The notes below the pieces were generated by a model. The model made no database searches, had not been told where the DNA came from, and worked only from the letters and a program-made list of their open reading frames with translations. From an uncultured Chlorobiaceae bacterium (GTDB lineage Bacteria > Bacteroidota > Chlorobiia > Chlorobiales > Chlorobiaceae), in assembly GCA_903869365.1 (NCBI GenBank), contig CAIPYV010000135.1, positions 1 through 37,445 on the forward strand: DNA of 37,445 nt, written 5' to 3'. Position numbers and translations under genes: made by a program. Positions 9,112 through 17,843 of the stretch are shown here, piece after piece; the first letter of the stretch is position 1, and the number at the start of each line of letters is the position of its first letter.

Positions 9112-9139
9112 TTTTAATGAAATCTAAGGTTTCAATACT

Positions 9140-10123
9140 ATGATATACCAGATGCAGATGCCTGCAAAAATAGAAGTTGACGAAACTACGCGTACTGATC
9201 GTTTCGGCAGGTTCATTGCGCAGCCGCTTGAGCGTGGTTACGGTGTGACCCTTGGAAATGTTATGAGAAGGGTTCTGCTTGCATCACTTCCGGGTACTGC
9301 AATAACAGGGATAAAAATAGACGGTGTTTTTCATGAGTTCGCTGCGATAGATGGCGTCCGTGAGGATGTTCCTGAAATTGTCTTGAATCTCAAAAAGGTC
9401 CGCTTTAAGTCCACATGCAAAAGAAATTGTAAGACCTCTCTTACTCTTGTCGGTCCGATGGAGTTTACGTCAGGGGATATAGTTGCGCAGGAAGGTGAGT
9501 TCGATGTGCTCAACAAGGATATGCATATTGCCACGATTAATGCCAATACAACAGTAAAAATTGATCTTTTTATTGGAAGAGGACGTGGCTACATACCTGC
9601 AGAGGAGAACAGGCCAGAAGGCATGCCGCTCGGTTATATAGCCATCGATGCCATCTATACTCCGATCAGGAACGTAAAGTTCACCGTTGAGAATACCCGT
9701 GTCGGCCAGAGAACTGATTACGAGAAAATGATTCTGGATGTCGAAACAGATGGTTCCGTAACTCCAGATGACTCCATCAGCCTTGCTGGAAAGATTATTA
9801 CCGAGCATGTTACCTACTTCGCCAATTTCTCACCAACCGAGGAAGAGTTCACCGAAGAGGAGTTCAAGCAGCAGGACGATGAGTTTGAAACCATGCGCCG
9901 ACTGTTGCATACCAAAATTGAAGATCTTGATCTGTCCGTGCGTTCGCATAACTGCCTGAGACTGGCCGAAATTGATACTATCGGTGACCTTGTTTCTCGC
10001 AAAGAGGACGAACTGCTTAACTACAAGAATTTCGGCAAAAAATCTTTGACAGAGCTTAAGGAACAGCTTGAAAAGTTTGAACTGAAATTTGGTATGGACA
10101 TTACCAAGTATCAGGTGAAATAA
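9140..10123 (+). CDS. rpoA: DNA-directed RNA polymerase subunit alpha
   Basis: A 327-residue alpha subunit. The N-terminal dimerisation domain (about residues 1-235) contains [20 protein letters not shown] and the [19 protein letters not shown] segment. A strongly acidic linker ([18 protein letters not shown]) joins it to the C-terminal domain (about 255-327), which has [19 protein letters not shown] and [14 protein letters not shown]. The C-terminal domain contacts promoter UP elements and activators. TAAGG lies 13 nt before ATG, so the ribosome binding site is weak. Confidence 0.98.
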   Translation: MIYQMQMPAKIEVDETTRTDRFGRFIAQPLERGYGVTLGNVMRRVLLASLPGTAITGIKIDGVFHEFAAIDGVREDVPEIVLNLKKVRFKSTCKRNCKTSLTLVGPMEFTSGDIVAQEGEFDVLNKDMHIATINANTTVKIDLFIGRGRGYIPAEENRPEGMPLGYIAIDAIYTPIRNVKFTVENTRVGQRTDYEKMILDVETDGSVTPDDSISLAGKIITEHVTYFANFSPTEEEFTEEEFKQQDDEFETMRRLLHTKIEDLDLSVRSHNCLRLAEIDTIGDLVSRKEDELLNYKNFGKKSLTELKEQLEKFELKFGMDITKYQVK

Positions 10124-10170
10124 GAAAATAGTAACCGTTTTTTTTGAAATATTGAGATCAGGATACCGTT

Positions 10171-10623
10171 ATGCGTAAAGTTAAACCGGCAAGAAAACTC
10201 GGAAGAACCGCAGCCCATAGAAAGGCGACACTTAGCAATTTGTCAACTCAGCTGCTCGTATACAAGCGCATAGAGACGACAGAAGCAAAAGCAAAAGAGA
10301 CCCGTAGGGTTGTTGAGAAGATTATTACGAAAGCAAGGAAAGGAACCGTCCATGCCCAGCGCGAAATCTTCAAGGATATCAGAGATAAGCAAGCAATCAG
10401 AACACTCTTTGAAGAGATTGTAGCCAAAGTAGGTACACGAAACGGTGGATATACCAGAGTTATAAAACTTGCACCGCGTTTCGGTGATGCTGCAAAAATG
10501 GCAGTTATTGAACTTGTTGATTATACGGAAGCACCGGCAAAACATCAGAAAACCGGAAAGCAGGATCGTGCAAAACGAGTTAGAGGGTCAAAGAAGACCA
10601 CTGAATCTCAGGCTGGGGCATAA
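10171..10623 (+). CDS. rplQ: Large ribosomal subunit protein bL17
   Basis: A 150-residue L17: [19 protein letters not shown] at the start, [20 protein letters not shown] in the core and [18 protein letters not shown] basic C-terminal tail of about 30 residues ([20 protein letters not shown]) goes beyond the E. coli length. AGGA lies 7 nt before ATG. This is the last gene of the ribosomal block and is followed by a hairpin terminator. Confidence 0.97.
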   Translation: MRKVKPARKLGRTAAHRKATLSNLSTQLLVYKRIETTEAKAKETRRVVEKIITKARKGTVHAQREIFKDIRDKQAIRTLFEEIVAKVGTRNGGYTRVIKLAPRFGDAAKMAVIELVDYTEAPAKHQKTGKQDRAKRVRGSKKTTESQAGA

Positions 10624-10659
10624 CACCAGCTGCTGTATAAGGTTGAAGATCGTTGTTGT

Positions 10660-10714
10660 TAGTCATTGTCAGCAGGATAAGAGTTATCAGCGGGCAATGA
10701 CTATTTGTTTTTCC
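10660..10714 (+). terminator. Hairpin terminator of the ribosomal block, overlapping the 3' end of rsmG
   Basis: TAGTCATTG (10660-10668) is a perfect inverted repeat of CAATGACTA (10695-10703). Inside the 26-nt loop a second stem forms, GATAA/TTATC (10676-10680/10684-10688). On the + strand the structure is followed by TTTGTTTTTCC, a U-rich tail expected of intrinsic termination. It lies 36 bp after rplQ. The convergent rsmG gene ends inside it (stop codon at 10687-10689), so termination and coding information share the same bases. Confidence 0.7.
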
Positions 10715-11346
10715 TCAAAAAATGTACTGATATTGCTGATGGGATGCAGTTCTACGTTTGAGGGAAAACCGTTATGATCTTTCCGTGATTCAATTGCTTT
10801 TGTTATCTCTTTTTCCAGATTCCCTCCCTTCAGGCAAATAAGTATACCGCCCGGTTTCAAAAGCCTTCCTGCATAGCCGCAGAGTTGATCAAGAGGTGCA
10901 ACCTGCCTTGAAAGTACCGTATCAAACTCTACACCCTTGAGCTCTTCTACCCTTGTATGCAGAGCAATGGCGTTTTTAATGCCAAGTTCCTTGATCATTG
11001 CTTGGCAGGCCGAAATCTTTTTTCCGGTTGCATCAACAAGAAGGAATTGAGTTTCGGGAAAAGAGATTGAGAGCGGAATGCCAGGAAGTCCTCCCCCTGT
11101 ACCGAGGTCGAGAACTTTTTCATCTTTAAAGAAGGGATGATAAAGGGCGATAAGGAGCGAATGAAAGATGTGTTTGACGATAACGGGGGCGTCTTCTTTA
11201 CGGCTTATAAGGTTTATTTTATGGTTCCACACCTCAAGCAGGTGTCCATAGTGTACTAATTTTTTCAGTGTTAGGGGATCGAGTTCTATAGCCTGCTCAT
11301 CACATAAACTCTTTAGTGTAGCCAAATCCTTCTTCAATCGTTCCAT
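10687..11346 (-). CDS. rsmG: 16S rRNA (guanine527-N7)-methyltransferase
   Basis: The chosen start at 11346 (ATG on the minus strand) gives 219 residues beginning MERLKKDLATLKSL. The SAM-binding motif I VLDLGTGGGLPGIPLS is typical of RsmG/GidB, which methylates N7 of G527 in 16S rRNA. HKINLISRKED is also an RsmG signature. The frame extends upstream to 11439, but a strong Shine-Dalgarno sequence 8 nt before 11346 and the family length favour the shorter form. It converges with rplQ and diverges from the mannose-1-phosphate guanylyltransferase gene across a 148-bp AT-rich spacer that must carry both promoters. Confidence 0.95.
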   Translation of the reverse strand: MERLKKDLATLKSLCDEQAIELDPLTLKKLVHYGHLLEVWNHKINLISRKEDAPVIVKHIFHSLLIALYHPFFKDEKVLDLGTGGGLPGIPLSISFPETQFLLVDATGKKISACQAMIKELGIKNAIALHTRVEELKGVEFDTVLSRQVAPLDQLCGYAGRLLKPGGILICLKGGNLEKEITKAIESRKDHNGFPSNVELHPISNISTFFEEKQIVIAR

Positions 11347-11353
11347 TCGAGCA

Positions 11354-11361
11354 ATCCTTCT
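11354..11361 (-). promoter_or_regulatory. Shine-Dalgarno sequence for rsmG
   Basis: On the minus strand this reads AGAAGGAT, with the AAGGA core 8 nt before the ATG at 11346. It supports that start over the upstream ATG at 11439. Confidence 0.65.
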
Positions 11362-11494
11362 GTTCAGTTGTTTACTGAAAAAACGACATTTTAAGATCAA
11401 TGACAAATTGGCTTTGATATTTGCGTAAATTAAAAACAAAAGGGTTTGTCAATGGTATACTGTTTCAAAAAATGCATACAATAAATACATCGTT

Positions 11495-12616
11495 ATGAGT
11501 AATGGCGTGAGCAACCATGTTTATGCGCTTATTATGGCAGGTGGTATCGGTAAGCAGTTATGGCCTGTTTCAAGAAAAAAAATGCCGAAACAGTTTGTTG
11601 ATCTGTTTGATGAAGGCACCATGATAGCTAAAACTGTACAGCGAATCAGTGGGACGGTTATTGAGGAAAATATATTTATTATCACAAACGAACAGGGACG
11701 CAAGCTGATTTCGGCTTCCCTCACTGGTTTCAGACCTGAGAATATTATTGTCGAACCTTCCAGTCGTAATACAGCTCCATGCATTGCATTAGGAACTGCG
11801 CATATAAAAAAAAGGGATCCCGATGCAGTCACCATTGTCCTTCCTTCCGACCATCTTGTGCTTGATGATCAAGCCTTTATTCAAATTGTTGAAGCGGGTA
11901 TTGAGATTGCGTCTGACAAAAAAGGCTTGGTAGCTATCGGTATCAAAGCTGACAGGCCGGAAACCGAATACGGCTATATACAGGTTGACGAACAGCTTTC
12001 AATACCGATGGCATTTTCAGCCGGTTGTAATTTCATGCTTTTCAGAGTAAAAGCATTTGCAGAAAAACCAGATTTTACAACAGCACTGGAGTTTCTTGAA
12101 AGCAAAGATTTTTATTGGAACAGCGGTGTTTTTATTTGGCATGTTGAAGCGATATCCAGAGAGTTTGAACGATCAATGCCAGATTTATACAAGGATTTGC
12201 TCAATATCTATGACTGCCTGGGGAGCAAGAACGAAAAAAAGGTTATCGAAGATGTTTATTCATGGATTCACCCGATTTCTATTGATTACGGTATTATGGA
12301 AAAGGCTGACCTTGTGTATGTCTTGACCGGAGAGTTCGGCTGGACTGACCTTGGATCGTGGGATGAAGTCCTGAAAGTTGCCGGACGACGGAGTCTTATT
12401 GCTGATGAGCAGCCTGACAATCGGTTGGTGCAGATTGATTGCGAAAATGTCTTTGTCCGAAAGCCGGAGGGCAAGGTTGTCTGTACCATAGGGATAAGTG
12501 ATGTGATCATTATCGAGACCGATGACGCACTGCTTATCTGCAAAAAAGAGTACTCACACAGAGTGGGTGATGTTGTTGATACCCTGAGACGGGACGGGCT
12601 GGAGAAATACCTTTAA
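11495..12616 (+). CDS. manC: Mannose-1-phosphate guanylyltransferase
   Basis: A 373-residue nucleotidyltransferase of the GDP-mannose pyrophosphorylase family, making GDP-mannose from GTP and mannose-1-phosphate for glycans. The N-terminal loop is MAGGIGKQLWPVSRKKMPKQF. Other family marks are VEPSSRNTAPCIALG, VLPSDHLVLDD, TEYGYIQVD, FAEKPDF, NSGVFIW, SIDYGIMEKA and GWTDLGSWDEV. Oddly, the Arg normally following the GxGT(K) turn is Gln (Q21). The C-terminal cupin isomerase domain of bifunctional ManC is absent, so only the transferase reaction is expected. Its stop codon overlaps that of the convergent cysS. Confidence 0.9.
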   Translation: MSNGVSNHVYALIMAGGIGKQLWPVSRKKMPKQFVDLFDEGTMIAKTVQRISGTVIEENIFIITNEQGRKLISASLTGFRPENIIVEPSSRNTAPCIALGTAHIKKRDPDAVTIVLPSDHLVLDDQAFIQIVEAGIEIASDKKGLVAIGIKADRPETEYGYIQVDEQLSIPMAFSAGCNFMLFRVKAFAEKPDFTTALEFLESKDFYWNSGVFIWHVEAISREFERSMPDLYKDLLNIYDCLGSKNEKKVIEDVYSWIHPISIDYGIMEKADLVYVLTGEFGWTDLGSWDEVLKVAGRRSLIADEQPDNRLVQIDCENVFVRKPEGKVVCTIGISDVIIIETDDALLICKKEYSHRVGDVVDTLRRDGLEKYL

Positions 12617-14067
12617 GTTCCTTGCTCTTTCGACCAGCTTGCTCCATCTTTGGTATCTTTTATTTCAATTCCTACGGCAAGAAGCCGCTCCCTGATTGTA
12701 TCACTGAGCGCAAAATTCTTGTTTTTCCTCGCTTCAGCCCGAAGCTCGAGCAGAATATCCATAATTCCATCAATTGTTTTACCGCTCTCTCTGTTGTTCC
12801 TCCCCATGGATTGCTCAGTATGAGTCAGAATGCCAAGAATGTCTGCTCCTGCTGTATGCAGAAAAGCGTCTGTCTTTTGTATGGACTCTTCTGCGATGCC
12901 TTCGTTACCATCAAGGGCGGAATTAATGGCTTTTGACAAATCAAAAAGCACAGCAATAGCCACTGGTGTATTGAAATCATCATCCATCGCCTCATTAAAG
13001 CGCTTGAGAAATGGTTCAACCTCAAAAAGCCCAGTTCCATTTTTTTGTTCCCGCAACCGCCTCTGGGTTTCGAGAAGTTTTTCAAGTCCAGTCGATGAGG
13101 CTTTTATGGCCACTTCGGAAAAGTCGAGGGGTGAACGGTAATGCGACTGAAGAATAAAAAACCTGATGACAATCGGATCAAAAATGTTGAACAGATCCTT
13201 GAGATTGACAAAGTTCTTCAGGGATTTACCCATTTTGATACCATTGACCGTCACCATATTGTTGTGCATCCAGAACCTGACATAGGGCTTGCCTGTTACA
13301 GCTTCGGACTGGGCGATTTCACAGTCATGGTGCGGAAACTTGTTTTCCAGCCCTCCACCGTGAATATCAAGGGTCTCTCCAAGGTATTTCATTGACATCG
13401 CTGAACACTCCAGATGCCATCCGGGATATCCGATGCTCCATGGCGAATTCCATTGCATGAGATGCCCTTCTTCAGCTTTTTTCCACAGTGCAAAATCTGA
13501 AGGATGGCGTTTATCAGAGCGCACTCCCACCCTGATACCAGATTGTAAAGCCTCCTGATCGGTACGTCCGGAAAGTTTTCCATACCCTGGAAATGATTCA
13601 ACAGAGAAGTAGACATTACCGTTGACCTCATAAGCGTGCCCGGTAGTAATCAACCTCTCTATGAGTGCAATCTGTTCGGGAATATGGGCGGTGGCAGCAG
13701 GAGCGATATTAGGCCGTAAAACATCGAGCTTATCCATATCTTCATAAAAACTTCGCGTATAGAATTGCGAAATTTCCATAGGATCTGTCTTTTCCAGGCG
13801 GGCCTGTTTTGATATCTTGTCCTCACCTTCATCAGCGTCATCGGTCAGGTGGCCAACATCGGTAATATTCTGTACGTACTTTACATGGTATCCCTTATGA
13901 CGCAGCCAGCGGACAACCACGTCAAACGAAACATAGCTTTTTGCATGGCCGAGATGAGCATGTCCGTAAACCGTAGGACCACACACGTAGATGCTCACTA
14001 TCCCCGGATGCAGCGGTTCGAACTGTTCTTTGGCTCTGCCGAGGGAATTGTATATGAATAGTGACAT
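12613..14067 (-). CDS. cysS: Cysteinyl-tRNA synthetase
   Basis: From ATG at 14067 the protein is 484 residues starting MSLFIYNSLGRAKEQFEPLH, which lines up with other CysRS proteins. An upstream in-frame ATG at 14103 would add 12 residues and seems less likely. The HIGH motif is HLGH at 38-41 and the KMSKS motif is KMGKS at 278-282. Zinc ligands C29, C221, H246 and E250 match the E. coli set. It charges tRNA-Cys. It converges with manC: the two TAA stops share the bases TTAA at 12613-12616. It is divergent from engB. Confidence 0.97.
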   Translation of the reverse strand: MSLFIYNSLGRAKEQFEPLHPGIVSIYVCGPTVYGHAHLGHAKSYVSFDVVVRWLRHKGYHVKYVQNITDVGHLTDDADEGEDKISKQARLEKTDPMEISQFYTRSFYEDMDKLDVLRPNIAPAATAHIPEQIALIERLITTGHAYEVNGNVYFSVESFPGYGKLSGRTDQEALQSGIRVGVRSDKRHPSDFALWKKAEEGHLMQWNSPWSIGYPGWHLECSAMSMKYLGETLDIHGGGLENKFPHHDCEIAQSEAVTGKPYVRFWMHNNMVTVNGIKMGKSLKNFVNLKDLFNIFDPIVIRFFILQSHYRSPLDFSEVAIKASSTGLEKLLETQRRLREQKNGTGLFEVEPFLKRFNEAMDDDFNTPVAIAVLFDLSKAINSALDGNEGIAEESIQKTDAFLHTAGADILGILTHTEQSMGRNNRESGKTIDGIMDILLELRAEARKNKNFALSDTIRERLLAVGIEIKDTKDGASWSKEQGT

Positions 14068-14200
14068 CTTCTGCTGTTCTTCCTTTTTGTAAGTGTAATG
14101 CATAAAAAGCCGGATGAAAGTTAAACATTTGGGTTTTTAACGCAAGGTTTTTAGCTTTCTTTTTTTGCAGCTCTTTTTTGTCCGACCGCTTTTTATGTGT

Positions 14201-14779
14201 ATGAAGATTACTTCCGCTGCTTTTTACATCAGTGCCTCCTCTCTTTCCGGCCTTCCGGAAGGATCAACACCAGAAATAGTTTTTTCAGGAAGATCCAATG
14301 TCGGCAAATCAACCTTGCTTAATTCACTGACTGAGCTGAAAGGTCTTGCCAAAACAAGTTCAACTCCCGGAAAAACAAGACTGATCAACTATTTTTTAAT
14401 TAATAAGCAGTTTTATTTTGTAGATCTCCCAGGTTACGGATATGCCGCTGTCGGCCAGGAGCAGAAGGCTGCATGGGGCAAGCTTCTCTCCTCATATATT
14501 GAACACCGGCATAGCATTTCGCTGATGGTGCTGCTTCTCGATTCCCGTCATCCGGCCATGCAGTCCGACAGGGCAATGATAGAGTTTCTGGAGTTTCACG
14601 AAAAGCCCTATGGTATCGTGCTGACCAAGTACGACAAGCTCACCCAGAAGGAGAAAGTTCAGACTCGCCGTATCATGGAAAGTTGCGCGGCAAAAGCCAA
14701 ATTTATTGTAAATTATTCATCTTTTTCCGGCAAGGGAAAGAGTGAGCTTCTGGCTCATTTTGATCATTATATCTGTTAA
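14201..14779 (+). CDS. engB: Ribosome biogenesis GTP-binding protein EngB/YsxC/YihA
   Basis: ATG 14201 gives 192 residues starting [18 protein letters not shown] 14195, two codons earlier, is an alternative, and the frame is open to a TTG at 14165; none has a Shine-Dalgarno sequence. GTPase motifs are clear: P-loop GRSNVGKS at 30-37, a switch region [13 protein letters not shown]3 DLPGYGYA, G4 TKYDK. EngB is needed for 50S assembly. It is divergent from cysS and 13 bp upstream of purA, so probably co-transcribed with it. Confidence 0.94.
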   Translation: MKITSAAFYISASSLSGLPEGSTPEIVFSGRSNVGKSTLLNSLTELKGLAKTSSTPGKTRLINYFLINKQFYFVDLPGYGYAAVGQEQKAAWGKLLSSYIEHRHSISLMVLLLDSRHPAMQSDRAMIEFLEFHEKPYGIVLTKYDKLTQKEKVQTRRIMESCAAKAKFIVNYSSFSGKGKSELLAHFDHYIC

Positions 14780-14792
14780 AAAAACAATCGTC

Positions 14793-16097
14793 GTGGAATC
14801 AAAAAAATTCAGGACACCATCGCAGTCTGCAACTGTCATTGTTGGTACTCAGTTCGGTGATGAAGGCAAAGGAAAACTCGTTGATTACCTTTCGGACAAG
14901 TACGATATTGTTGTCCGTTATCAAGGAGGGGCAAATGCCGGTCATACTATCTGTTTTGATAATAAAACCGTTGTTCTGCACCTTATTCCTTCTGGAATAT
15001 TTCATAAAGGATGTGTTTGCGTGATCGGCAATGGTGTTGTTATTGATCCTGCAGCTTTGCTTGATGAAATCAAAAAGGTGGAGGAACTTGGTTTCGAAGT
15101 GACGGGGAGGCTGTTTATCAGCCACAATGCCCATCTCATCATGCCGTACCATAAAAGGCTTGATTCATTGCATGAAACCGCACAGGGCGACCAGAAAATC
15201 GGTACAACCGGTCGTGGAATCGGCCCGAGCTATGAAGACAAGTTTGCCCGTAAAGGTATAAGGGTTGTCGATCTTCTCAGCCTTGAAGTACTGCAGGAAA
15301 AGCTCAGGGAGAACCTTGCGGCCAAGAACAAGCTGTTTAAAAATATTTATGACAAGGAAGAGATTGATGTTGAGACTATGGTGCGCGAGTACGAAGAGTT
15401 CGACAAGATTATCGATCCCTATGTGACCAACACTCAGTTATATCTCAACAAGCAGCTCCAGGAAGGAAAGACGGTGCTTCTTGAAGGCGCTCAGGGATGT
15501 TTGCTTGATGTCGATCATGGTACCTATCCCTATGTGACTTCGTCTAACCCTACTTCAGGAGGCGCATGCACTGGTTCCGGTATAGCTCCAAATTATATCG
15601 GCAAGGTTATCGGTGTCTGCAAGGCCTATATGACAAGAGTCGGCAACGGTGCTTTTCCCTCGGAACTTCTTGATGAGACAGGAGAGCTTCTCGGCAGGAT
15701 CGGTCACGAGTTCGGCGCAACGACAGGAAGAAAGCGCAGATGTGGCTGGATTGACCTTGTAGCCCTTCGCTATTCGCTTACAGTCAATGGGGTTACAGAA
15801 ATTGCGCTTACCAAGCTTGATGTGCTTGACACGTTTGAAGAGATCAAGGTGTGTTCATCATATATGCTGGATGGTAAAGAGATTCATGATTTTCCGACCG
15901 ATCATCAGACACTGTCGAGGGTGACGCCGGTTTACACCACGCTGAAAGGCTGGAAGGCATCAAATGCACAGTCAAGGAGCTTCTCCGATATGCAGCCGGA
16001 AGCACAGAACTATGTGACCTTCCTGGAGGATGAGCTGCAGATTCCGGTTACCTTTATTTCAGTTGGTCCTGGACGGGAAGAGACAGTTTTCAGATAA
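14793..16097 (+). CDS. purA: Adenylosuccinate synthetase
   Basis: A start at GTG 14793 gives 434 residues beginning MESKKFRTPSQSATVIVG, the normal PurA length. The frame extends upstream to 14742, overlapping engB, with residues unlike the family, so the GTG is preferred. Motifs are the GTP-binding FGDEGKGKLVDYL, GANAGHTI, QKIGTTGRGIGPSYEDK, LLEGAQGCLLDVDHGTYPYV and TTGRKRRCGWIDLVALRY. PurA joins IMP and aspartate using GTP, the first committed step of AMP synthesis. Confidence 0.96.
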   Translation: MESKKFRTPSQSATVIVGTQFGDEGKGKLVDYLSDKYDIVVRYQGGANAGHTICFDNKTVVLHLIPSGIFHKGCVCVIGNGVVIDPAALLDEIKKVEELGFEVTGRLFISHNAHLIMPYHKRLDSLHETAQGDQKIGTTGRGIGPSYEDKFARKGIRVVDLLSLEVLQEKLRENLAAKNKLFKNIYDKEEIDVETMVREYEEFDKIIDPYVTNTQLYLNKQLQEGKTVLLEGAQGCLLDVDHGTYPYVTSSNPTSGGACTGSGIAPNYIGKVIGVCKAYMTRVGNGAFPSELLDETGELLGRIGHEFGATTGRKRRCGWIDLVALRYSLTVNGVTEIALTKLDVLDTFEEIKVCSSYMLDGKEIHDFPTDHQTLSRVTPVYTTLKGWKASNAQSRSFSDMQPEAQNYVTFLEDELQIPVTFISVGPGREETVFR

Positions 16098-16115
16098 CCT
16101 TCGAGTTTTTTTATC

Positions 16116-16427
16116 ATGGCTTTGATGGATATCGCTGTTATTCCTCTCGACAGTAAAGAGGGGAGCCTGAGTGGGTTTGTGGCCGGATTGCAGGAGCTTC
16201 TGGCTGCGAGCGGCTGCAGTTACAGGCTTCATGATATGGGCACGACGGTTGAAGGCCCTGCGCATCTGCTTTTTGAGCTCGCTCAGAAACTTCACGAATT
16301 CTCGTTCAGTAAAGGCGGCAAAAGAGTCTATACGGTTATGAAAATTGATGATCGACGGGATCGAACGGTCCGTCTTGGAGAAAAGACGGCATCTGTCAAA
16401 GCGAAAATAGCCCCCTCTGCAGAGTAG
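16116..16427 (+). CDS. MTH1187/YkoF-type thiamine-binding family protein (UPF0045)
   Basis: A 103-residue protein starting [20 protein letters not shown], with [20 protein letters not shown] and [15 protein letters not shown]. These features fit the small ferredoxin-fold family known as UPF0045/MTH1187, some members of which bind thiamine. The cellular role is not settled. It starts 18 bp after purA in the same direction and lies 115 bp before bchN, so it could be the end of the purA operon or the head of the bch operon. Family call fairly sure; function unknown. Confidence 0.75.
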   Translation: MALMDIAVIPLDSKEGSLSGFVAGLQELLAASGCSYRLHDMGTTVEGPAHLLFELAQKLHEFSFSKGGKRVYTVMKIDDRRDRTVRLGEKTASVKAKIAPSAE

Positions 16428-16528
16428 GGGGATTGGTGAAAATATTTTATCTTCACATTCTTTAAGTTTGGCTGTTGTAACGCTTTTGCACCCCATCAAC
16501 GATGGAGTTGTTGCGGGCAGTAACTATC

Positions 16529-16533
16529 AGGAG
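16529..16533 (+). promoter_or_regulatory. Shine-Dalgarno sequence deciding the bchN start
   Basis: AGGAG is 9 nt before ATG 16543. It argues for initiation there (or at the adjacent ATG 16546) and against the in-frame upstream TTG at 16468. Confidence 0.65.
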
Positions 16534-16542
16534 AAACACTTC

Positions 16543-17805
16543 ATGATGCAGGTTTCCGGAGATGTTCAGATAATAAAGGAAGATAATGTTACGCACAGTT
16601 TTTGTGGTCTAGCCTGTGTGGGCTGGATGTATCAGAAGATTAAGGACAGCTTTTTTCTTATTCTTGGAACGCATACATGCGCTCATTTTTTGCAGAATGC
16701 TCTTGGCATGATGATCTTCGCCAAGCCGCGATTCGGCATCGCTCTTATGGAAGAAGGTGATCTTTCCAAAAACGAGCCTACTCTTGAAGAGATTATCCGT
16801 GAAATCAAGGCTGATCATAATCCATCGGTGATTTTTCTTCTCTCTTCATGTACACCTGAAGTCATGAAGGTTGATTTCAAGGGTCTTGCCCATCATCTCA
16901 GCACACCGGATGTTCCAGTGCTTTTTGTACCGGCAAGTGGTCTGGTCTATAATTTCACCCAGGCAGAGGACTCTGTGCTGCACGCTCTTGTACCATTCTG
17001 TCCACAAGCCCCTGCTGGCAAGAAAAGTGTGGTATTTCTCGGTTCAGTGAATGATGCAACGGCTGATGATCTTCGAGCGGAGGCCGAAGAGCTTGGCATT
17101 CATGTTGCCGGATTTCTGCCGGAATCCCGTTTTGATAAAATGCCCGCCATCGGTCCCGATACCGTCCTTGCTCCGATCCAGCCCTATCTTTCGAGGGTTG
17201 CTGTCAAGCTGGAACGTGAACGGGGAGCGCGTGTTCTTCACTCTCTTTTTCCTTTCGGTCCCGATGGATCAAGAGTTTTCTGGGAGGATCTTGCCCGTGA
17301 ATTTGGTATCACCATTGATCTTCGCGACCGCGAAAAAGCCGCATGGGAGAAAATTCGCAGTCAGACCGACCTCCTTAAAGGAAAAAAGGTTTTTCTGACC
17401 GCTGATACCATGATGGAGTTGCCTCTGGGACGCTTTCTTAAAAGTGCCGGTGCTGATGTTATTGAATGCAGCAGCGCCTATATCAACAAAAAATTTCACG
17501 CCCGTGAACTTGAGGCTCTTGCCGGTGTCCGCGTTGTCGAGCAGCCGAACTTTCATCGTCAGCTCGAGGATGTCAAGCGTCTTCAGCCAGACCTGATTGT
17601 GACGTCGCTGATGACTGCTAATCCATTTGCCGGACATGGATTTGTTGTCAAGTGGAGTATGGAATTCATGCTTATGCCTATTCATAGCTGGTCGGGAGTC
17701 ATCCCACTGGCTAATTTGTTTGTTTCTCCGCTCCATCGCCGCAGCAAACTTCCCGCGTTTGACAAGGAGGTATGGCTTGAAGGTGTCATGCCGAGCGCTG
17801 AATAA
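16543..17805 (+). CDS. bchN: Light-independent protochlorophyllide reductase subunit N
   Basis: From ATG 16543 the product is 420 residues. It is the N subunit of the NB catalytic protein of dark-operative protochlorophyllide reductase, which reduces ring D and is related to nitrogenase NifD. Three cysteines that hold the bridging 4Fe-4S cluster are visible: C21 (HSFCGLAC), C46 (GTHTCAHFL) and C103 (LSSCTPEV), matching C26, C51 and C112 of the Rhodobacter protein. The end is [11 protein letters not shown]. The frame is open back to TTG 16468, but the extra 25 residues are not family-like. bchB follows after 38 bp. Confidence 0.97.
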   Translation: MMQVSGDVQIIKEDNVTHSFCGLACVGWMYQKIKDSFFLILGTHTCAHFLQNALGMMIFAKPRFGIALMEEGDLSKNEPTLEEIIREIKADHNPSVIFLLSSCTPEVMKVDFKGLAHHLSTPDVPVLFVPASGLVYNFTQAEDSVLHALVPFCPQAPAGKKSVVFLGSVNDATADDLRAEAEELGIHVAGFLPESRFDKMPAIGPDTVLAPIQPYLSRVAVKLERERGARVLHSLFPFGPDGSRVFWEDLAREFGITIDLRDREKAAWEKIRSQTDLLKGKKVFLTADTMMELPLGRFLKSAGADVIECSSAYINKKFHARELEALAGVRVVEQPNFHRQLEDVKRLQPDLIVTSLMTANPFAGHGFVVKWSMEFMLMPIHSWSGVIPLANLFVSPLHRRSKLPAFDKEVWLEGVMPSAE

Positions 17806-17843
17806 TTTTACGGAAAGAAATGCAATAACAAACGTTACAGAGT

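Noticed and set aside
10469..10777. 102-residue + strand ORF across the end of rplQ and the terminator
   Set aside because: It is in another frame of rplQ and runs through the hairpin terminator; no recognisable protein.
11347..11494. Possible promoters in the rsmG/manC divergent spacer
   Set aside because: TTGTCA (11446-11451), TATACT (11456-11461) and TACAAT (11477-11482) are present, but no pair has acceptable spacing, so no promoter is called.
14742..14792. N-terminal extension of purA overlapping engB
   Set aside because: The extra residues are hydrophobic and unlike PurA. GTG 14793 gives the normal family N-terminus and length.
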